59,657 nucleotides of DNA. It comes from Zopfochytrium polystomum (lineage: Eukaryota > Chytridiomycota > Chytridiomycetes > Chytridiales > Chytridiaceae). The position numbers and the translations under genes were made by a program. The notes below the pieces were generated by a model. That model saw only the letters and a program-made list of their open reading frames with translations. It was not told the origin of the DNA and searched no databases. Position 1 is the stretch's first letter, and each line of letters begins with the position of its first letter. Shown one piece after another: positions 43,791 to 55,317 of this stretch. The stretch lies in assembly GCA_025765615.1 (NCBI GenBank), contig JAIVFJ010000353.1, forward strand, positions 1-59,657, read 5' to 3'.

Positions 43791-46351
43791 TCATATCTCT
43801 TTTCATGTACAGTTTGAGCAATGTTGAGTCTGCAGCAGTGATTTCAGCTTGCCTCATCACATCAAATCGCTCAGAGTCAAAGTTGATTCTGATATGGACG
43901 AACTCCAATGAGCAGCAGATGTGCTTGCCTCCAGAAAGGAGTCTGAATGTTTCACCTCCACCAATGTCCCTGCGCTCCAGTGTTTGCAGCATTGAGCACT
44001 ATGGAGCGAAGAACAGTAGAGGGGTCTTTATCATCTCCTGCTCCTTGAACAACTGCATTGAATGTGCTGTTGATATTTCTGCTGCGCTTTTCAGCCTTGG
44101 ATGCATACTTGACCATATATTTAAACGCAGCCCTCACATCAATAATAATTTGGAGGTCCACATTTCCTCTCCAAAGGTGAAGCTGTAGAGGACAATGTGG
44201 AATAATAAATGGATCATTTCTCTGAGAACAATTTTTGCAGTGACCTTTCCAGCAACTTCTTCAAAAATTATGTGAGTGCTCTCACACGCAGAGCAAGGGA
44301 ATCCAAATCTACACCCATCCTGCCTCTCTGAATAGCAGTATCCATTAGGCCTACAGACATGCCGCTGCACACAGTTGCACAATTCTTCATAATCCTTGGC
44401 CATTTCTTCAGCTTGATCAAGTATCCCTGAAATATCGACAGATGATGGATGGGGATCTGGAACAGTGCCAGTTGGATTCTGCACAGCCTGTCGTGGATTG
44501 TAGGCAGAGATGAGTGTGTCCACATAGTGGCAGACTCTTCGCTCAGCTGTCTTCCCTGCTTCAACAAGTTCACGCAGACTTTCTGGATCAAGATTCTCCA
44601 CTTCCAGTGCTTCTGGATTGGCCAGTTTCTTGGCAGCTTCCCTTCCAGTCCACACTTTGCCACATAGGTCCACAAGGCCAGGATCATTTGAAAGCTTGAC
44701 AGCACCATGAGCATGAACTGTTGTGCATGCCTGCCACTTATATCTATACCAAATCCAATCATTCTTCAAGGTTTTTGAAAAGAAAGCATCAACAAATGCT
44801 TCAAGGCGCTCTGTGAAATACCAATCCACAAGGTGTTGGCACTGAGAAACTTGCAAAGCCCTTTCTGCAGGGGATGCAAGTAGCCCTGCTGGCAGCAAGC
44901 GATGCAAATCTGGAAGATGATTGTCTGCATAGCTGAAAGTGAAGAAAGCAGTTGCTGCACCCTTCTGCTGAAAAGCAGCTTCCAACTCCTGCCACAATAT
45001 AAGTAGCTGTCAGAACCAGTAATATTGCCAGCATAAGCAGTTATTCTACGCATGATTCCAGCCTTAGCCTCTTCATCTTGCAATGCTGCCCGAAGCTCAT
45101 CTGGAGACATTGCCTCATCTCCTGGGTTATGCTGCAATAAATGGAAGCTTGTCCAAGGCCCCTTCAGCGCCGTACCAAATCGTAGATCCAGAAAAGAAAA
45201 CGTGCATGCTCTGCAAAAGGGTAGTAAAGCTTCCCAGAGGGATCACAAGGATCTGGCACTGCATACTTCATCAAATGCGTCCCTGCATCTTTCAATTCCA
45301 CTTTCCGAGCACGTGCAAGCTTGGTTGGGTCTGCAAGGCCAAGAGGGAATAGCTTCACAAATGCAAGGGAGGCCAGACCTGTCAATTAGGGAGGCTTATA
45401 AGAACCAGTGTTTAACAGTCTCATGCGCGCTATTCTCACCAGGAGTGTTAAATTCATTCAGTGGAGTCTCTTCAACAGCAGGCCAATCCAGCAGTTGTTG
45501 AACCCTTTCCTGCTCTGTAAGAAGCTCCTCTGCCCTCCTTCATCCACAATAGTTCCATAGGGGTTAAGGTCCTGCTCTTCAAGATCCTGATCCACAACAG
45601 CATTCTCATCAACCAATCCCTGACCTTCATCTTCATTATCCAAAGCAACAGGCAAGTCTGGAGGAACACCATTCTCTGGAAGACCATCACAAGCAGCCTG
45701 GTCAAACTGAACACGATGCTCAATAAAGTCAGGGTGGTTCTCCACCAAAAACTTTGCAATCATCTGCACTCTTGCTCTACAAACAGTCAAGTCTCTAGAT
45801 TGGCCGTGTTCATCTTGATTTGCTCTGCGAACAACAATAACTGAAACTGCAGCTGGGAGGCGAGGGACTTGCTTCACAAACTCAATATTCTGCTGGTGAA
45901 AGTTTGCCACAAAGCCTCAGTGCACATTTCGGACATTGCTGCGCAGCTGATAGACAGTCATGATGGGAAGAACAGGTGAAAGCAGCATTTCTTCAACAAG
46001 CAAATATGAAAAGTTAGTCAAAGAGAGCGAAACCTGTAGTGTAGGCTCATTTGCCTCATGCCTCGCATTCTCAGGCTGTGCAACTGCTTGGTTGTGCTGC
46101 GAAACTTCCTCTGCTGCAGCTTGTGCTTCACCATGAGCAAGTGCTTGAACACGAATGGGTGGATGAATTGGAGCTTGAGTTGCTGCTCCAACTGGAAGTC
46201 TTCTCTGTGCGGAGGCCCTTGAGACTGCTTGGCACAGTGCAGCATCAGTGGCAGCTTGGACTTGAACAGCAGCCTCTCGAGCGCAACGATTGGCTTCCTT
46301 TTGTTCTTCAGTGAGTTTGGGTCTGCCAGCTCTTGATTGTTTTGGACCCAT
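43759..46351 (-). pseudogene. Helitron Rep and N-terminal region (several frame breaks)
   Basis: From ATG 46351 (MGPKQSRAGRPKLTEEQ). At 45911-45913 a TGA interrupts SNVRNVH-stop-GFVANFHQQ in an otherwise continuous frame. RLPAAVSVIVVRRA resembles the conserved region upstream of Rep. After frame changes come LMKYAVPDPCDPSG and SFGQ-type linkers. Rep follows with GAATAFFTFSYADNHLPDLH and a HUH-type His pair (TTVHAHGAVKL, near 44710). The two-tyrosine motif FKYMVKYASKAEKRS sits near 44120. Rep would nick and rejoin DNA through these residues; here it is not translatable as one protein. Confidence 0.86.
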
Positions 46352-46378
46352 TCTGTGTAGCAGATCTGATTTTCCTTT

Positions 46379-46454
46379 TCCTTTTTTTTTTTTTTTTTTT
46401 TTTTTTGTTTGTTTGGCTTTCACCATGATTCCAATGAGGAAAAGTGACAGAGCT

Positions 46455-46487
<33 letters not shown>

Positions 46488-46530
46488 AATTTACTGCACA
46501 AACACCACACACACACACACACACACACAC
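46379..46530. repeat. Poly-T, poly-A and CA microsatellites
   Basis: T-run 46381-46406, A-run about 46457-46481, CA-run about 46507-46530, all within the Helitron upstream region. Confidence 0.9.
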
Positions 46531-46968
46531 TCACTCCACTCACTCACTCACTCACATGCATGGATATTAGCCAGCAGCAGCAGCAGCAGCTTGCGATTCA
46601 GGGGACAGCAGGCTGTGTTGGGATCTGACAGCGGTGGTGGTGGCGGCGGCAGCTGCAGACGACGACAGCAGACAGCGACAACGAGTTGTGGGCTTGCTGT
46701 TGTTGTAATTTTCTTTTCGATCTTTTCTCCTTTTTTCTATTTTTTCTACTCTTTTTTTGCTTTTTTTTCTATTTTGTCTGCTTTTTTTTCCTCTTTTTTT
46801 TTCTATTTTGTCTGCTTTTTCTTTTTTCCTCTTTCTTTTTTTGTCCTTTCCTGTTTTCTAAACATTTCTGACAAAACCCCTAAGCGAATTAATGATTGGT
46901 TCCCCTAATTCACTAATCAGAAATTGGGCCCTGGGGGATTCATGTGTAGAATTAAACCTTCCCCTGCT

Positions 46969-48160
46969 GCGTGGACACACCAACTAGAGACCTACCACCT
47001 CAAGCGCCACCACCAGAACCACCAGCACCAGAGCCTCCACCTACACATGTGCGCAAATCACCATGCAGTCCTACGCGCAGCCCATCTCCAAAACATACTT
47101 GATCTGGACATCTATATTTAACCAGTGTGAAATGGTCAGACCTGACAACACGCACTGAGGCCATGAGTGGAAAGTGGTCCAAAGAGTGGATAGCAGCAGA
47201 GCAGACGGAGGTTGACGCCCTCAGAATGCTTGCAGCTTTTGAAGTCGTTGATCGACCCAAGAATGTCAATGTCATGTGAACAAATGGGTTTACAGGGTTA
47301 AGCTTTGACCAGACAGCAGCATTGAGCGCTTTTGCACACAACTAGTGGCTAAGGGCTTTACACAGCGTCATGGTGTTGATTTCTGGAACACTCACTCTCC
47401 TGTTGTTCGCATCAATAGTCTACGATAGCTCCTTGCTATGACAGCCTCAAACGGTTGGGACACAGCCATGGTTGATATTAGCAATGCCTACCTCAACAGC
47501 AAATTTGATGTCCCCCATCTACATGGAGCAAACTGGATGGCTACCGTTCTGATGGCAAGGTCTGGCTTTTGCACAAAGCTGTCAATGGTATCAAGCAAGC
47601 GGGGTGCTGTTGGTACAAGGAACTCATTGGTCGTCTCAAAGTCTGCCGGCTACCAACAAAGTGCAGCAGATCCGTGCATCCTCTTCAAGCACACAAAGGA
47701 ACGTGTTATTTTATTGCTATCTATGTCGATGATATTGTTTCTTTGGACACACAGAGGAAATCACCTCTGCCATCGCTTTGCTAAAATCCTTCAGGTCATA
47801 TCAAGACTGTACTGAATATGGAAGTTCATTGAACTCCAACTGGCATCTACTTGCATCAACAAGCTTACACCAAGGAATCCTCCAACACCACCATGGAAAG
47901 ACAGCAACAACTGCTCTCCCCAATTCTCTCACTCTTCAACCTCGAGAAAATGATGAACCCACAGCAAATCAACAGCTCCACCAGGCAATTCCAAGGCGAT
48001 ATCAATTTGAGCTCAAATGATCTCTAAATTAATAGGTCAAAACATATTCTGGTTAAGTATCACTATATCCGGGAATTGGTTGATCGACAAGTGATTCGAC
48101 TGGAATGGATTCCTGGTTGGCAAGCAACCAGCAGATTATCTTACAAAATCATTACCAGCT
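46969..48160 (+). pseudogene. A3 RT/RNase H remnant
   Basis: Matches the A2 RT start (TPTRDLPPQAPPPEPP-type) with many stops and indels. TAG replaces Trp after RINSLR, as in A2. The YVDD region reads YVDDIVSLDTQ in one frame. Most of the RNase H domain is deleted between a GGYQFELK-like segment and YHYIRELVDRQVIRLEWIPGW. Confidence 0.85.
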
Positions 48161-48475
48161 GCTTTAGGTGCTCATCATCTTGGTCATATTGGTCTTTGTC
48201 CTGTGCCTTAAGTTTCTGTTCCCTTGCTTTATTTGTATTGCATGCTCTTTCTCCTTTCTCCTTCTTGTCCTTATCTTCTGCATTGCTTCTTATATTCCTG
48301 CACACAAGTTTATTTGCTCTCCATCTACGTGTTTCATATGGGCATTCTTTTCTTATTGTTCTGCCACCTGGTGGCAGTCATACCTGTTTATTGCTTTTCC
48401 TTAGCCAGTGTACAGTTTCCTTACATTGACTATGGCATAAGGTTTTCCTCTGTGCTGGCCCTTTGCTGCCCACAG

Positions 48476-48487
48476 CTTAGGGGGGAG
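48476..48487 (+). promoter_or_regulatory. Polypurine tract of A3
   Basis: CTTAGGGGGGAG directly before the LTR, identical to that of A1. Confidence 0.85.
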
Positions 48488-48695
48488 TGTTAGATTTTGG
48501 GTTTTTGCAGTAAGCAGTGTGCAGGAGCAACACCTCACACTGTGGTGCATGGGAGTGGTCTTTGTCACAATTTTGTATAAAGCCAAACAGCATACATTGT
48601 TGCAACAGTCTCCCATCTCAGCTTCACCATCACAAGAGAGTAGTCCACCAGAGTAGTTCACCACCATCCACAAACAGCATCTGTCATTTCTTTCA
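48488..48695 (+). repeat. 3' LTR of A3 (208 bp)
   Basis: TGTTAGATTTTGGG...TTTCA. Keeps the GTCACAATTTTGTATAAAG segment. Followed by GGTAC, which does not match the bases before the A2 LTR. Confidence 0.93.
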
Positions 48696-49938
48696 GGTAC
48701 TCGGTGAATTGCTCCCCGTGGTGGGATCATTGTGGGTACAGCACCAGAATTGATCATGTATGGAAGAAAGGCTATGCCTGTGTGTGACGAGCTCACTGTT
48801 GCAGAGTTCACAAAGAAGTAGAAGCGAGAGGGACTGTTTATTTGAGAAGAAGAAGAAACAGAGGGCCCACCTGTAGCAGGTTGAGGGTGGAATCCAGAGA
48901 AAGGAACAAGAGTTGCTTGTGGTAAAGCCACAGTTGCTGAGGCTGAAGCATGGTTTGGTTGAGCTGGTGTGAAGTGCTGCGCTTGGAGCCTGGCTGAGAT
49001 GGCATTGGCTCAGCGCATGTGCAGGCAGTGCTCAGACTTGTGTGTGTGCGTTGGTGGCCAAGCTTGGAATCTCCACACAGTTCTCGCACCCAGTGCCTTC
49101 AACTCTACCAAGACGTCAATGGATTGAGGTAGCCTTTGGCTCCAGCCTATGGGTGACTCCTGGCTTGCGGCGGTCACGACAGTCCCTTTCCATGTGGTGA
49201 ACATATGCCTTGTGGTAACCACACCAGTAGCTTGACCTATCCCAACAACAAGGGGAGCGAGAGCAGTTGTAGTTGTTGTGGATGTTGCAACCCCCGTCGT
49301 CATCGTTCCTGCAGTTACTTCCTTGCCGATTGTTTTGTTCTGCTCGCTCAAGGTCATTGCGACCTCCTTGGATGTGGTCACTTTGGTGGCATCTTTCTTC
49401 ACAGTCATCATGGTTGTCATGGTGGTTGTTGCCCACTTGACGCCAGTTGCAGTTGTTGCAGCAGTTCCTGCAGTCTTCCTCTTCATCTGCTTCAAGGCAG
49501 TCAAGACAGCAGGAAGTTCATCCATGATATTCTGTAGATCGTTGAAGCGGGCGTCATTGTTTCGAAGTGCAGCCACAAATGGTCCAAAACGACGATGAGC
49601 TGAGCCAGGGGCGAGGTCTGTGCGCAGTTTGCTCTCTGGAAGCCTGATATCAAAGCTGACCAAGCTGTTTCATTCTCCTTGATGAAGGTGGCATGGATCT
49701 TCAGCACAGCATTCATGAACTCTGATGAAGACATGACGCGATGCTGAATCTGGTACTTGACAGTTGCTTTGACAGCCACAACTGGTCCAGCATTAGCTTG
49801 CTCAGCCACAGTTGGTGCATAGAGATAGTTTGGTGAGAGTGTTTCACAGCCTTCAGCTCTGATGTGCTGAGCCCACCATTTTCGACAGTGCAACCAGAAA
49901 CGCCATCTGTCCCACTGATCCTTGGGTAGGTGTGACAT
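48696..49938 (-). pseudogene. Copia-like gag-protease remnant (element C)
   Basis: From ATG 49938 (MSHLPKDQWDRWRFW) with a helical gag-like segment (MSSSEFMNAVLKIHATFIKEN). A frame change leads to a zinc-knuckle-like CGYHKAYVHHMERDC (about 49215). Close to the left end is a protease-like MINSGAVPTMIPP, where INSGA stands for the usual DSGA. It is truncated by the A3 LTR at 48695. It resembles neither A nor B gag, so it is a third family. Confidence 0.6.
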
Positions 49939-50006
49939 ATGTTAGTCACCGAAAAAGAAAATATGTTGAGAAAACCCTGGCACAACAGAAACTGTTAAGA
50001 CAAAAG

Positions 50007-50235
50007 TGAAAGAATTCACTATGTTGTCTGATTGATGGATTGGGCTGCTGTGGTGTACACTACTGAAGGTGGTGGTGGTGGGAGGTTGATCATGGCTTCT
50101 GTCAATCTTGTGTTTGTCTTTATACAAAACTGTTACAAGGACCATCACTTGCAAAATGCTGCAAGTCATCCTTGCAGAGCAGTGTCAGGTCAAAGCCCCT
50201 GCACACTGCTTACCCCAAAAGACCCAAAACGAACA
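50007..50235 (-). repeat. A-related solo LTR, or 5' LTR of element C
   Basis: TGAAAGAATTCAC...GAACA on the plus strand, closest to the LTR at 19862. It lies about 70 bp upstream of the element C gag in the same orientation. No target duplication (AAAAG / ACTTC). The sequence after it (CTTTTGTCTTAACAG on the element strand) is not the A primer-site sequence. Confidence 0.75.
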
Positions 50236-50906
50236 ACTTCAAGAGGAGGACAGTGAACATCTTCAGTCGCCAAAGTCGAAGACAACATTGCCAGAGACAA
50301 AGATGAAATTGGCAATCATTGAGGTCAATTGGCCATCATTGGAGGACTCACACCATCTGCTTCATCAGCACACATCGGATGGCTTCAGCGGTACGCTGAT
50401 GGCACCCCTTTTTTGCTGATATGGTGAGGGAGGAGAGAGGAGGGAAAGAATAGAGAGGGACGGGAGATAGTGCTAAGAGATGGAGAGAGATTTGCTCTGG
50501 TTTCTATTAAAGCAGCAAGGTTGGAGTCAGAATCCTTTTCTAATTTTATTGCTGTTCACAAAATGATCCCTACTGGTCCAACTGGCGATATTATATTAAT
50601 TGTCGCCATAGTGGCACCAATGTATGTGTTATCCGCCCATATGTGGACTCTGTACCAAGAAGCAGTTTCGGTATCAAACAAGACTTACCATGACACAATT
50701 AGCGAGAATAGTTGTCGGGCGTCTGTTTTACCTTGACATTATAGCCGAGAATTGAAATGGTTTTCTTTTCTTGAGTTTCTAAATTTATCCTCCACTCTTT
50801 GGTGAATGTACTGGGAAGAGGTCTTCAAGTTGAAAGTACTTTTTTCCAAAGCAGGCTCGCTAGAGCCCGCGCTGCACATCCACTGCCACTTCGTCATACG
50901 ATAAAA
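50236..50906. other. Spacer between repeat island and host genes
   Basis: Nothing recognised. An open frame at 50470-50736 shows no known domain. Confidence 0.4.
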
Positions 50907-51647
50907 ATGAACGCCGAGTCAGTGATCGACGCGGTCCAAGCCCTTCCGCTCGTCAGACGGCGAACAGTTGCGGACGCCATGAACTCCGTCCGAGATGTGC
51001 TCGCTGCCATGGCCTTCAACCCGTTCGTTGACCTACTCGCAGAAATGTCGGAAGAGAGTCCCAGTGGCGCCATGTTTCCAGGAGAAAGACCAAGCCCCAA
51101 CGACGGAAACGAAGCAGCCGCTGTCGCGTTCCCCGAAGTCGTAGATGTTCGTGTCGTTCCAATCAGTGAGTCCACCGGATCACGAGCTCCTCACTACGAC
51201 GTCAGTGACATCAATACTGCCCTGATGGGCCTGCGCTCCGTCGTCATTGAAGCGTTCGAGCCATGGCCTTTTGGAAATGAACTTTCAGTCGAGGACGCAA
51301 CCATGGCGCTTGTCCAGTCTGACAAAGTTATTGAGTTTAACGAGGAACTCCAGACTGCAACCGACACTACGATGGCCTCCAAATGCCGAAGATGTCTCCA
51401 TTCCGTCCTCGAAAGACCAAGGCGAAACGGACAGGAAAGGCGGGAAAGACGGGGAGGTTCCAGCAGGGAACCAGAAAAGTACGGTCCAGCAGGCGGTACG
51501 CCTACCCTCGCCTTCCAAAAACCGCGTCCACCGTTACAGCCTCAGCCCCCATCAGCTCTCGACTTCTCTACAAAAGTGACAAAAACGCTTAAAACCCTTT
51601 GTGGTCGAAAAAAATCTCCGCTCGATGCCTGCCAGCGGATGGGCTAA
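50907..51647 (+). CDS. Hypothetical protein
   Basis: ATG 50907 (MNAESVIDAVQALPLVRRR) opens a 246-codon frame with gene-like composition. The first 160 residues look like a folded, mildly acidic region (VRDVLAAMAFNPFVDLLAEM, EAFEPWPFGNELSVEDATMA). The part after ASKCRRCLHS is Arg/Pro-rich. The +1 alternative frame (EDVSIPSSKDQGETDRKGGK) looks equally protein-like from about 51400. A splice or an indel near 51400 is therefore likely, and the gene may run on to about 52105, where another frame has PVRFQRIGPHNVVSYFTPIG. No family recognised. Confidence 0.45.
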   Translation: MNAESVIDAVQALPLVRRRTVADAMNSVRDVLAAMAFNPFVDLLAEMSEESPSGAMFPGERPSPNDGNEAAAVAFPEVVDVRVVPISESTGSRAPHYDVSDINTALMGLRSVVIEAFEPWPFGNELSVEDATMALVQSDKVIEFNEELQTATDTTMASKCRRCLHSVLERPRRNGQERRERRGGSSREPEKYGPAGGTPTLAFQKPRPPLQPQPPSALDFSTKVTKTLKTLCGRKKSPLDACQRMG

Positions 51648-52228
51648 GCAACAGACGGCAAAGATTCCGCCGACGGCCGCGGGCTGCGCGAAGAGCGGAA
51701 CCAACGAGACCGGCGGCAAAACGGCCCAACGAACGAAAGGTTGACAGTCCTGCCAATGCTGTGGACGGCGACAGCTCGGCGGAGGCTTGGAAGCGTCCAG
51801 GGTTGGGGAACGCGGGATGAGGCACCTAATATTCTTAAACCGACAATAAGATCAACGGATTCGCCCAGTAACAGGGAGACGACGAGGGGTTGGATTTCCA
51901 CCTGCCGTCGGAGCTCAGCAGAAGAGCAAGACGCCTCCCTCGGCGAACCAGGATGGACCCTCGTCATTCTGGACCAGAATCAGGCACAGGGAGGGCCACT
52001 ATAAAGCCAGTCATTCCCGTGAGGTTTCAAAGAATCGGCCCCCACAATGTGGTATCCTATTTCACCCCAATTGGAGAGGCCACCACAGGCTCACGAGCAG
52101 GTTGAGGACGTAGTTCCCCTGTTGAGCAGAATTTTGAAAAATTCTTCTGAGGCGGAGCTGCCGCCGCAGAGCGAAGAAGCAGAGCTTGGTCCTTGTTGGC
52201 ATCCATATGAGTTTCGTCATGTGAATGT
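51648..52228. other. Possible 3' continuation of the hypothetical gene; ClpP 3' flank
   Basis: Several short plus-strand frames with gene-like composition (to about 52105), but no model I can defend. Confidence 0.3.
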
Positions 52229-53527
52229 TTAAGCAGAAGAGGGCGGAAGAACATCCTTCGTGACAATAACTCGGTCAATCAGACCGAAGTTCAGGGCTTG
52301 CTGTGCCTCATAAAGTTATCACGTTCCATCGCGCGTTCTGTAAGGTTGCTTCTCAAAAGAAAGCAGATAATGGCATACGGAAGTGAGTTTCTAGCCTTAC
52401 CAATAACATCGAGGGTGGTCCGGTGTGCCAACGTACAGCAGATTTAATCTTCTTCGCATTTCAAGAATCTCCTTGGCGTGGATTTCAATATCTGTGGCTT
52501 GACCCGCAGCTCCGCCACTGCGACGATCAGTAAAAAGCAGCAAACCCCCGAAGCTTACCTTGGCTGGATGAATCATAACTCGGGCGTTTGGTAATGAAGT
52601 GCGAAGGCCCTTCTCCCCTGCAGTCAAGAGAAGCGACCCCATAGAACAAGCCTGAACCTACGCAAAAAGTCGCCACTGGGGACTTGATGAACTTATAATG
52701 GCGTCAGTTTGCTCGGGCATGAAATGGCGGTTCCTCAACCTGCATCTGGAAATCGGAAAATAATGCCAAGTTCAACATTTCTTTAATATTTCTAACCAAA
52801 TTCTCCATACTCACAGTGTCGTAAATAGCCTTTATCAAAACATCGTAAAACAGAAATTCAGTTCGACGCCCCAACGGAATTTTTTCTCACCATTCCTGCC
52901 GTAACGCTGCCACCAGGGGAATTGATGTAGAAATTTATTTGCTTGCCCGAGTTTTCCGCGTCCAAAAAGAGGAGCTGCGCCACAATGATGGCGGAAGTTG
53001 CGTCGTTGACCTTTTTTTTTTTTTTTTTTGTTTTGTTTTAAGAATATTGGCTCGACTTTTCGCTGGCTTGAGAATGAACAGAACTATTTACTTCGCCGGT
53101 GAGCATAACGATTCTCTCCTTCAGCAGCCGAGAAAAAATGTCGAAGACGCGTTCTCCGCGAGGCTGACCGAGATTTGGCGGTAAGGAAAATTGTAGGAGA
53201 TAAATTGTTGCGGAGAAGTTTGAGTAGAATGGGAAGTCAGCAGGAAAAAATGGGGCGGACAGGGACGGGAACTGGTCGCAGGCAAAAGTGGGATGGGCTC
53301 AAACACACACCGACGACTCGATGACATAAGGGATTCCGAGGGCCTTGGTGGTGACAGCGCGGGAGGAAAGAAAGCTGATCGCGGCAGCTCTCTGCCAACA
53401 GCGACGACGACGACGCGGGGTACGGCCTTCGCGGCGCGCCGACGGTCATCGGCCCAAGAGCGGCGGCGGCAGACGATCGAGCGCGCACCAGCGACAACGA
53501 GGGGCGCAAACAAAGAGTTCTCTTCAT
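52229..53527 (-). CDS. clpP: ClpP, ATP-dependent Clp protease proteolytic subunit (mitochondrial type), frame-disrupted
   Basis: Exons on the minus strand give, in order, [33 protein letters not shown] (53163-53092) and [20 protein letters not shown]...[12 protein letters not shown] (53010-52891). Then come AIYDT (52829-52815), [27 protein letters not shown] with the Ser nucleophile, ARVMIH with the catalytic His, [19 protein letters not shown], and [15 protein letters not shown] to a stop ending at 52229. Single-base indels break the frame at five places: after CVG, after the catalytic His, twice after LYVG, and after NFM. All conserved residues survive in one frame or another. An Arg/Ala-rich N-terminus from ATG 53527 looks like a mitochondrial presequence but also changes frame. 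ClpP forms the barrel protease partner of ClpX in the matrix. Indels without substitutions suggest consensus errors or a very young pseudogene. Confidence 0.85.
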
Positions 53528-54119
53528 CGCGCTGGAGGCTGCTGGGCTGGCGCGGCCGTTGTTACTATTTTGACAAGGGGTCGGTGGGCAAAAAAAAAAA
53601 AAAAAAAGAAAAAAAAAAACAAACAAACACAAAAACAGGGCTTGCCACTGTCACTCGACACTCGGGGCATGGACGGAGTGGTTCGGCCTACCATTCCATT
53701 CTTCTTCTTCTTCTTCTTCTTCTTCTTCTTCTTCTTCTTCTTCTTCCTTCTTCTTTGTTGGTATTGTTCTTTTCTTTCTTCGGTTCGCTGTGTTTGCCTT
53801 CTCCTTCCTTCCGTGTTGGCGTCCACATCGGCTGGCCTGTGTGTGGGCAACGCCCTTGGGGTCCTTCTTTTCTCTTTTTGGATAATTACAATCCCCGCGA
53901 TCGAATGTTGCCAGGGCTCGGTCGACATCACTGTCGCAGATGCGTTCTTTCTAGAGAGAGAGAGAGAGATTGAGAGTGAGAGACAGAGAGACAAGTACGC
54001 AATACTTAAATGATGTTTTTCGAATTGCGTGCTTGATTGCGAAATCCTCGTAACAATGTAGAACCACTATTTATACTGAACAACGAGAGAACGAGGGGCG
54101 CAACGCCCCAGAAAGCACC
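53528..54119. other. Divergent promoter region of ClpP and dioxygenase
   Basis: Contains an A-run (53590-53620), a TTC microsatellite (53699-53746) and a GA run (53953-53972). No gene recognised. Confidence 0.6.
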
Positions 54120-55317
54120 ATGACCCCTCCAACATCAATCGTGGACTCTGACGATTCCTCCAAAACGACAACACTGCAAGATGTGAAGGCGACAGGTCAA
54201 GTTCTACAACGCAAGCCGCTCATCCCATCAGGAGCTCTGGACCATTTCAAACGATTTGAACTTACTCCCCACATCGGAACGGAGTTTGAAGCGGGCGTCC
54301 AGCTATCGTCACTCTTAAATGGTGAATTTTTTGGATGAACCTGCACGCAGTTCAGAGGAAGCTTCTCTCTTACTCTTCCACCAAAATTTGCCAGCCCCGA
54401 ACTCCGACGATCTCATTCGTGACCTGGCCATCCTCATTTCGAGAAGGAATGTCGTGTTCTTTCGAGCACAAGACCTATCCATCGATGATCAGAAGCTGCT
54501 CGTACAACGTTTAGGCGAGCTGTCAGGGAAACCGGCAACGTCGAAGCTTCATGTCCACCCAATCATTTCATTTTCACCGCGCGGTGAGGACATTTCGGTC
54601 ATTCACTCCAAAGAGATTCGAGATTACAGCAAGACGGGCCGGGAGCCTCCCTTTGGCAACGAGACATGGCACACGGACATCATCTTTGAGAACGTGCCGA
54701 GCGACTACTCGATCCTCAAACTGCACACTCCACCCGCGTCCGGCAGCGGTGGGGACACGCTTTGGTCCAGCGCATACGAGCTTTATGACAGGTTGACACC
54801 GGCGTTCCGCAAGTTTCTTGAGGGACTCACTGCCACGCACGACGGTAACCGCTTCAAGGAAGTAGCGGCGACGCGCGGTGTGCAGATCCGGACGGTACGG
54901 GGATCACCGGAAAATACCGGGGAAGACTTGCGCGCAGTGCACCCTGTTGTGCGCACGCACCCGGTGACAGGGTGGAAAGGCGTGTATGTCGCGCGCGGTT
55001 TCACCACACACATCAACGAGCTTTCGCGCGACGAGTCGGACGCCATCCTCCAGTTCTTGTTCACGCTGAATGAGCGGAGCCACGACCTGCACGTGCGGTT
55101 CAGGTGGAGCAAGGACGACGTAGCGATATGGGACAATCGCTGTTCTCACCATACCGCTACGTATGATTTTGGAACGCAGCTGAGGGTTGGAGACCGGGCG
55201 GTGTCGCTGGGCGAGCGGCCTTACTTCGACCCTGCATCCCGGTCTCGGCGGGAGGACCTTGGCATCCCCTCTTTCTTCCAAGAGCGATACGGCTTTGACT
55301 ATCAACCGAACTCCTGA
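54120..55317 (+). CDS. TauD/TfdA-family Fe(II)/2-oxoglutarate dioxygenase (JLP1-like)
   Basis: Two exons, 54120-54321 and 54395-55317, joined over a 73-bp GT-AG intron with a CTTAC branch-like motif, give 374 residues and restore LSSLLN-APNSDDLIRDLAILIS. The iron ligands are H and D in NETWHTDIIF and the distal His in CSHHTATYDF. The 2-oxoglutarate-binding Arg is likely in the C-terminal RVGDRAVSLGERP. RRNVVFFRAQDLS, ELSGKPATSKLHVHP and GVYVARGFTTHI are typical of fungal TauD proteins. Family reaction: oxidative release of sulfite from taurine-like sulfonates with succinate and CO2, allowing sulfur use; other substrates are possible. Frame fully intact in contrast to both neighbours. Confidence 0.93.

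Larger units (their letters stand above)
42395..46968 (-). mobile_element. Helitron (Rep/helicase rolling-circle transposon), degenerate
   Basis: Encodes, on the minus strand, the N-terminal and Rep domains and a PIF1-like helicase, broken by several indels and a stop. Homology to A2 stops at about 42385-42395 and resumes at about 46968, defining the insert. On the element strand the last 110 bases hold small hairpins (TCCAGCTCCCC / GGGGTGCTGGA, CCTCGC / GCGAGG, AAGGC / GCCTT), as expected near a Helitron 3' end. I do not see a clear CTRR end, so the boundary is approximate. Confidence 0.85.
42036..48695 (+). mobile_element. Copia-type retrotransposon A3, right part, interrupted by a Helitron
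   Basis: Starts inside the GC-rich integrase-RT block at the position equal to 26015 in A2, so it cannot continue A2, which extends beyond that point on the left of B-I. After the Helitron the RT (from about 46970), polypurine tract (48476-48487) and 3' LTR (48488-48695) follow. Coding parts are badly decayed. Confidence 0.88.

Noticed and set aside
53590..53632. Poly-A run as the tail of a retrotransposed gene copy
   Set aside because: It lies just upstream of ClpP exon 1 among other simple repeats, ClpP has introns, and no duplication flanks the run.
54310..54400. Frameshift in the dioxygenase gene
   Set aside because: A 73-bp GT-AG intron with a branch-like CTTAC restores a family-typical sequence, so no indel is needed.
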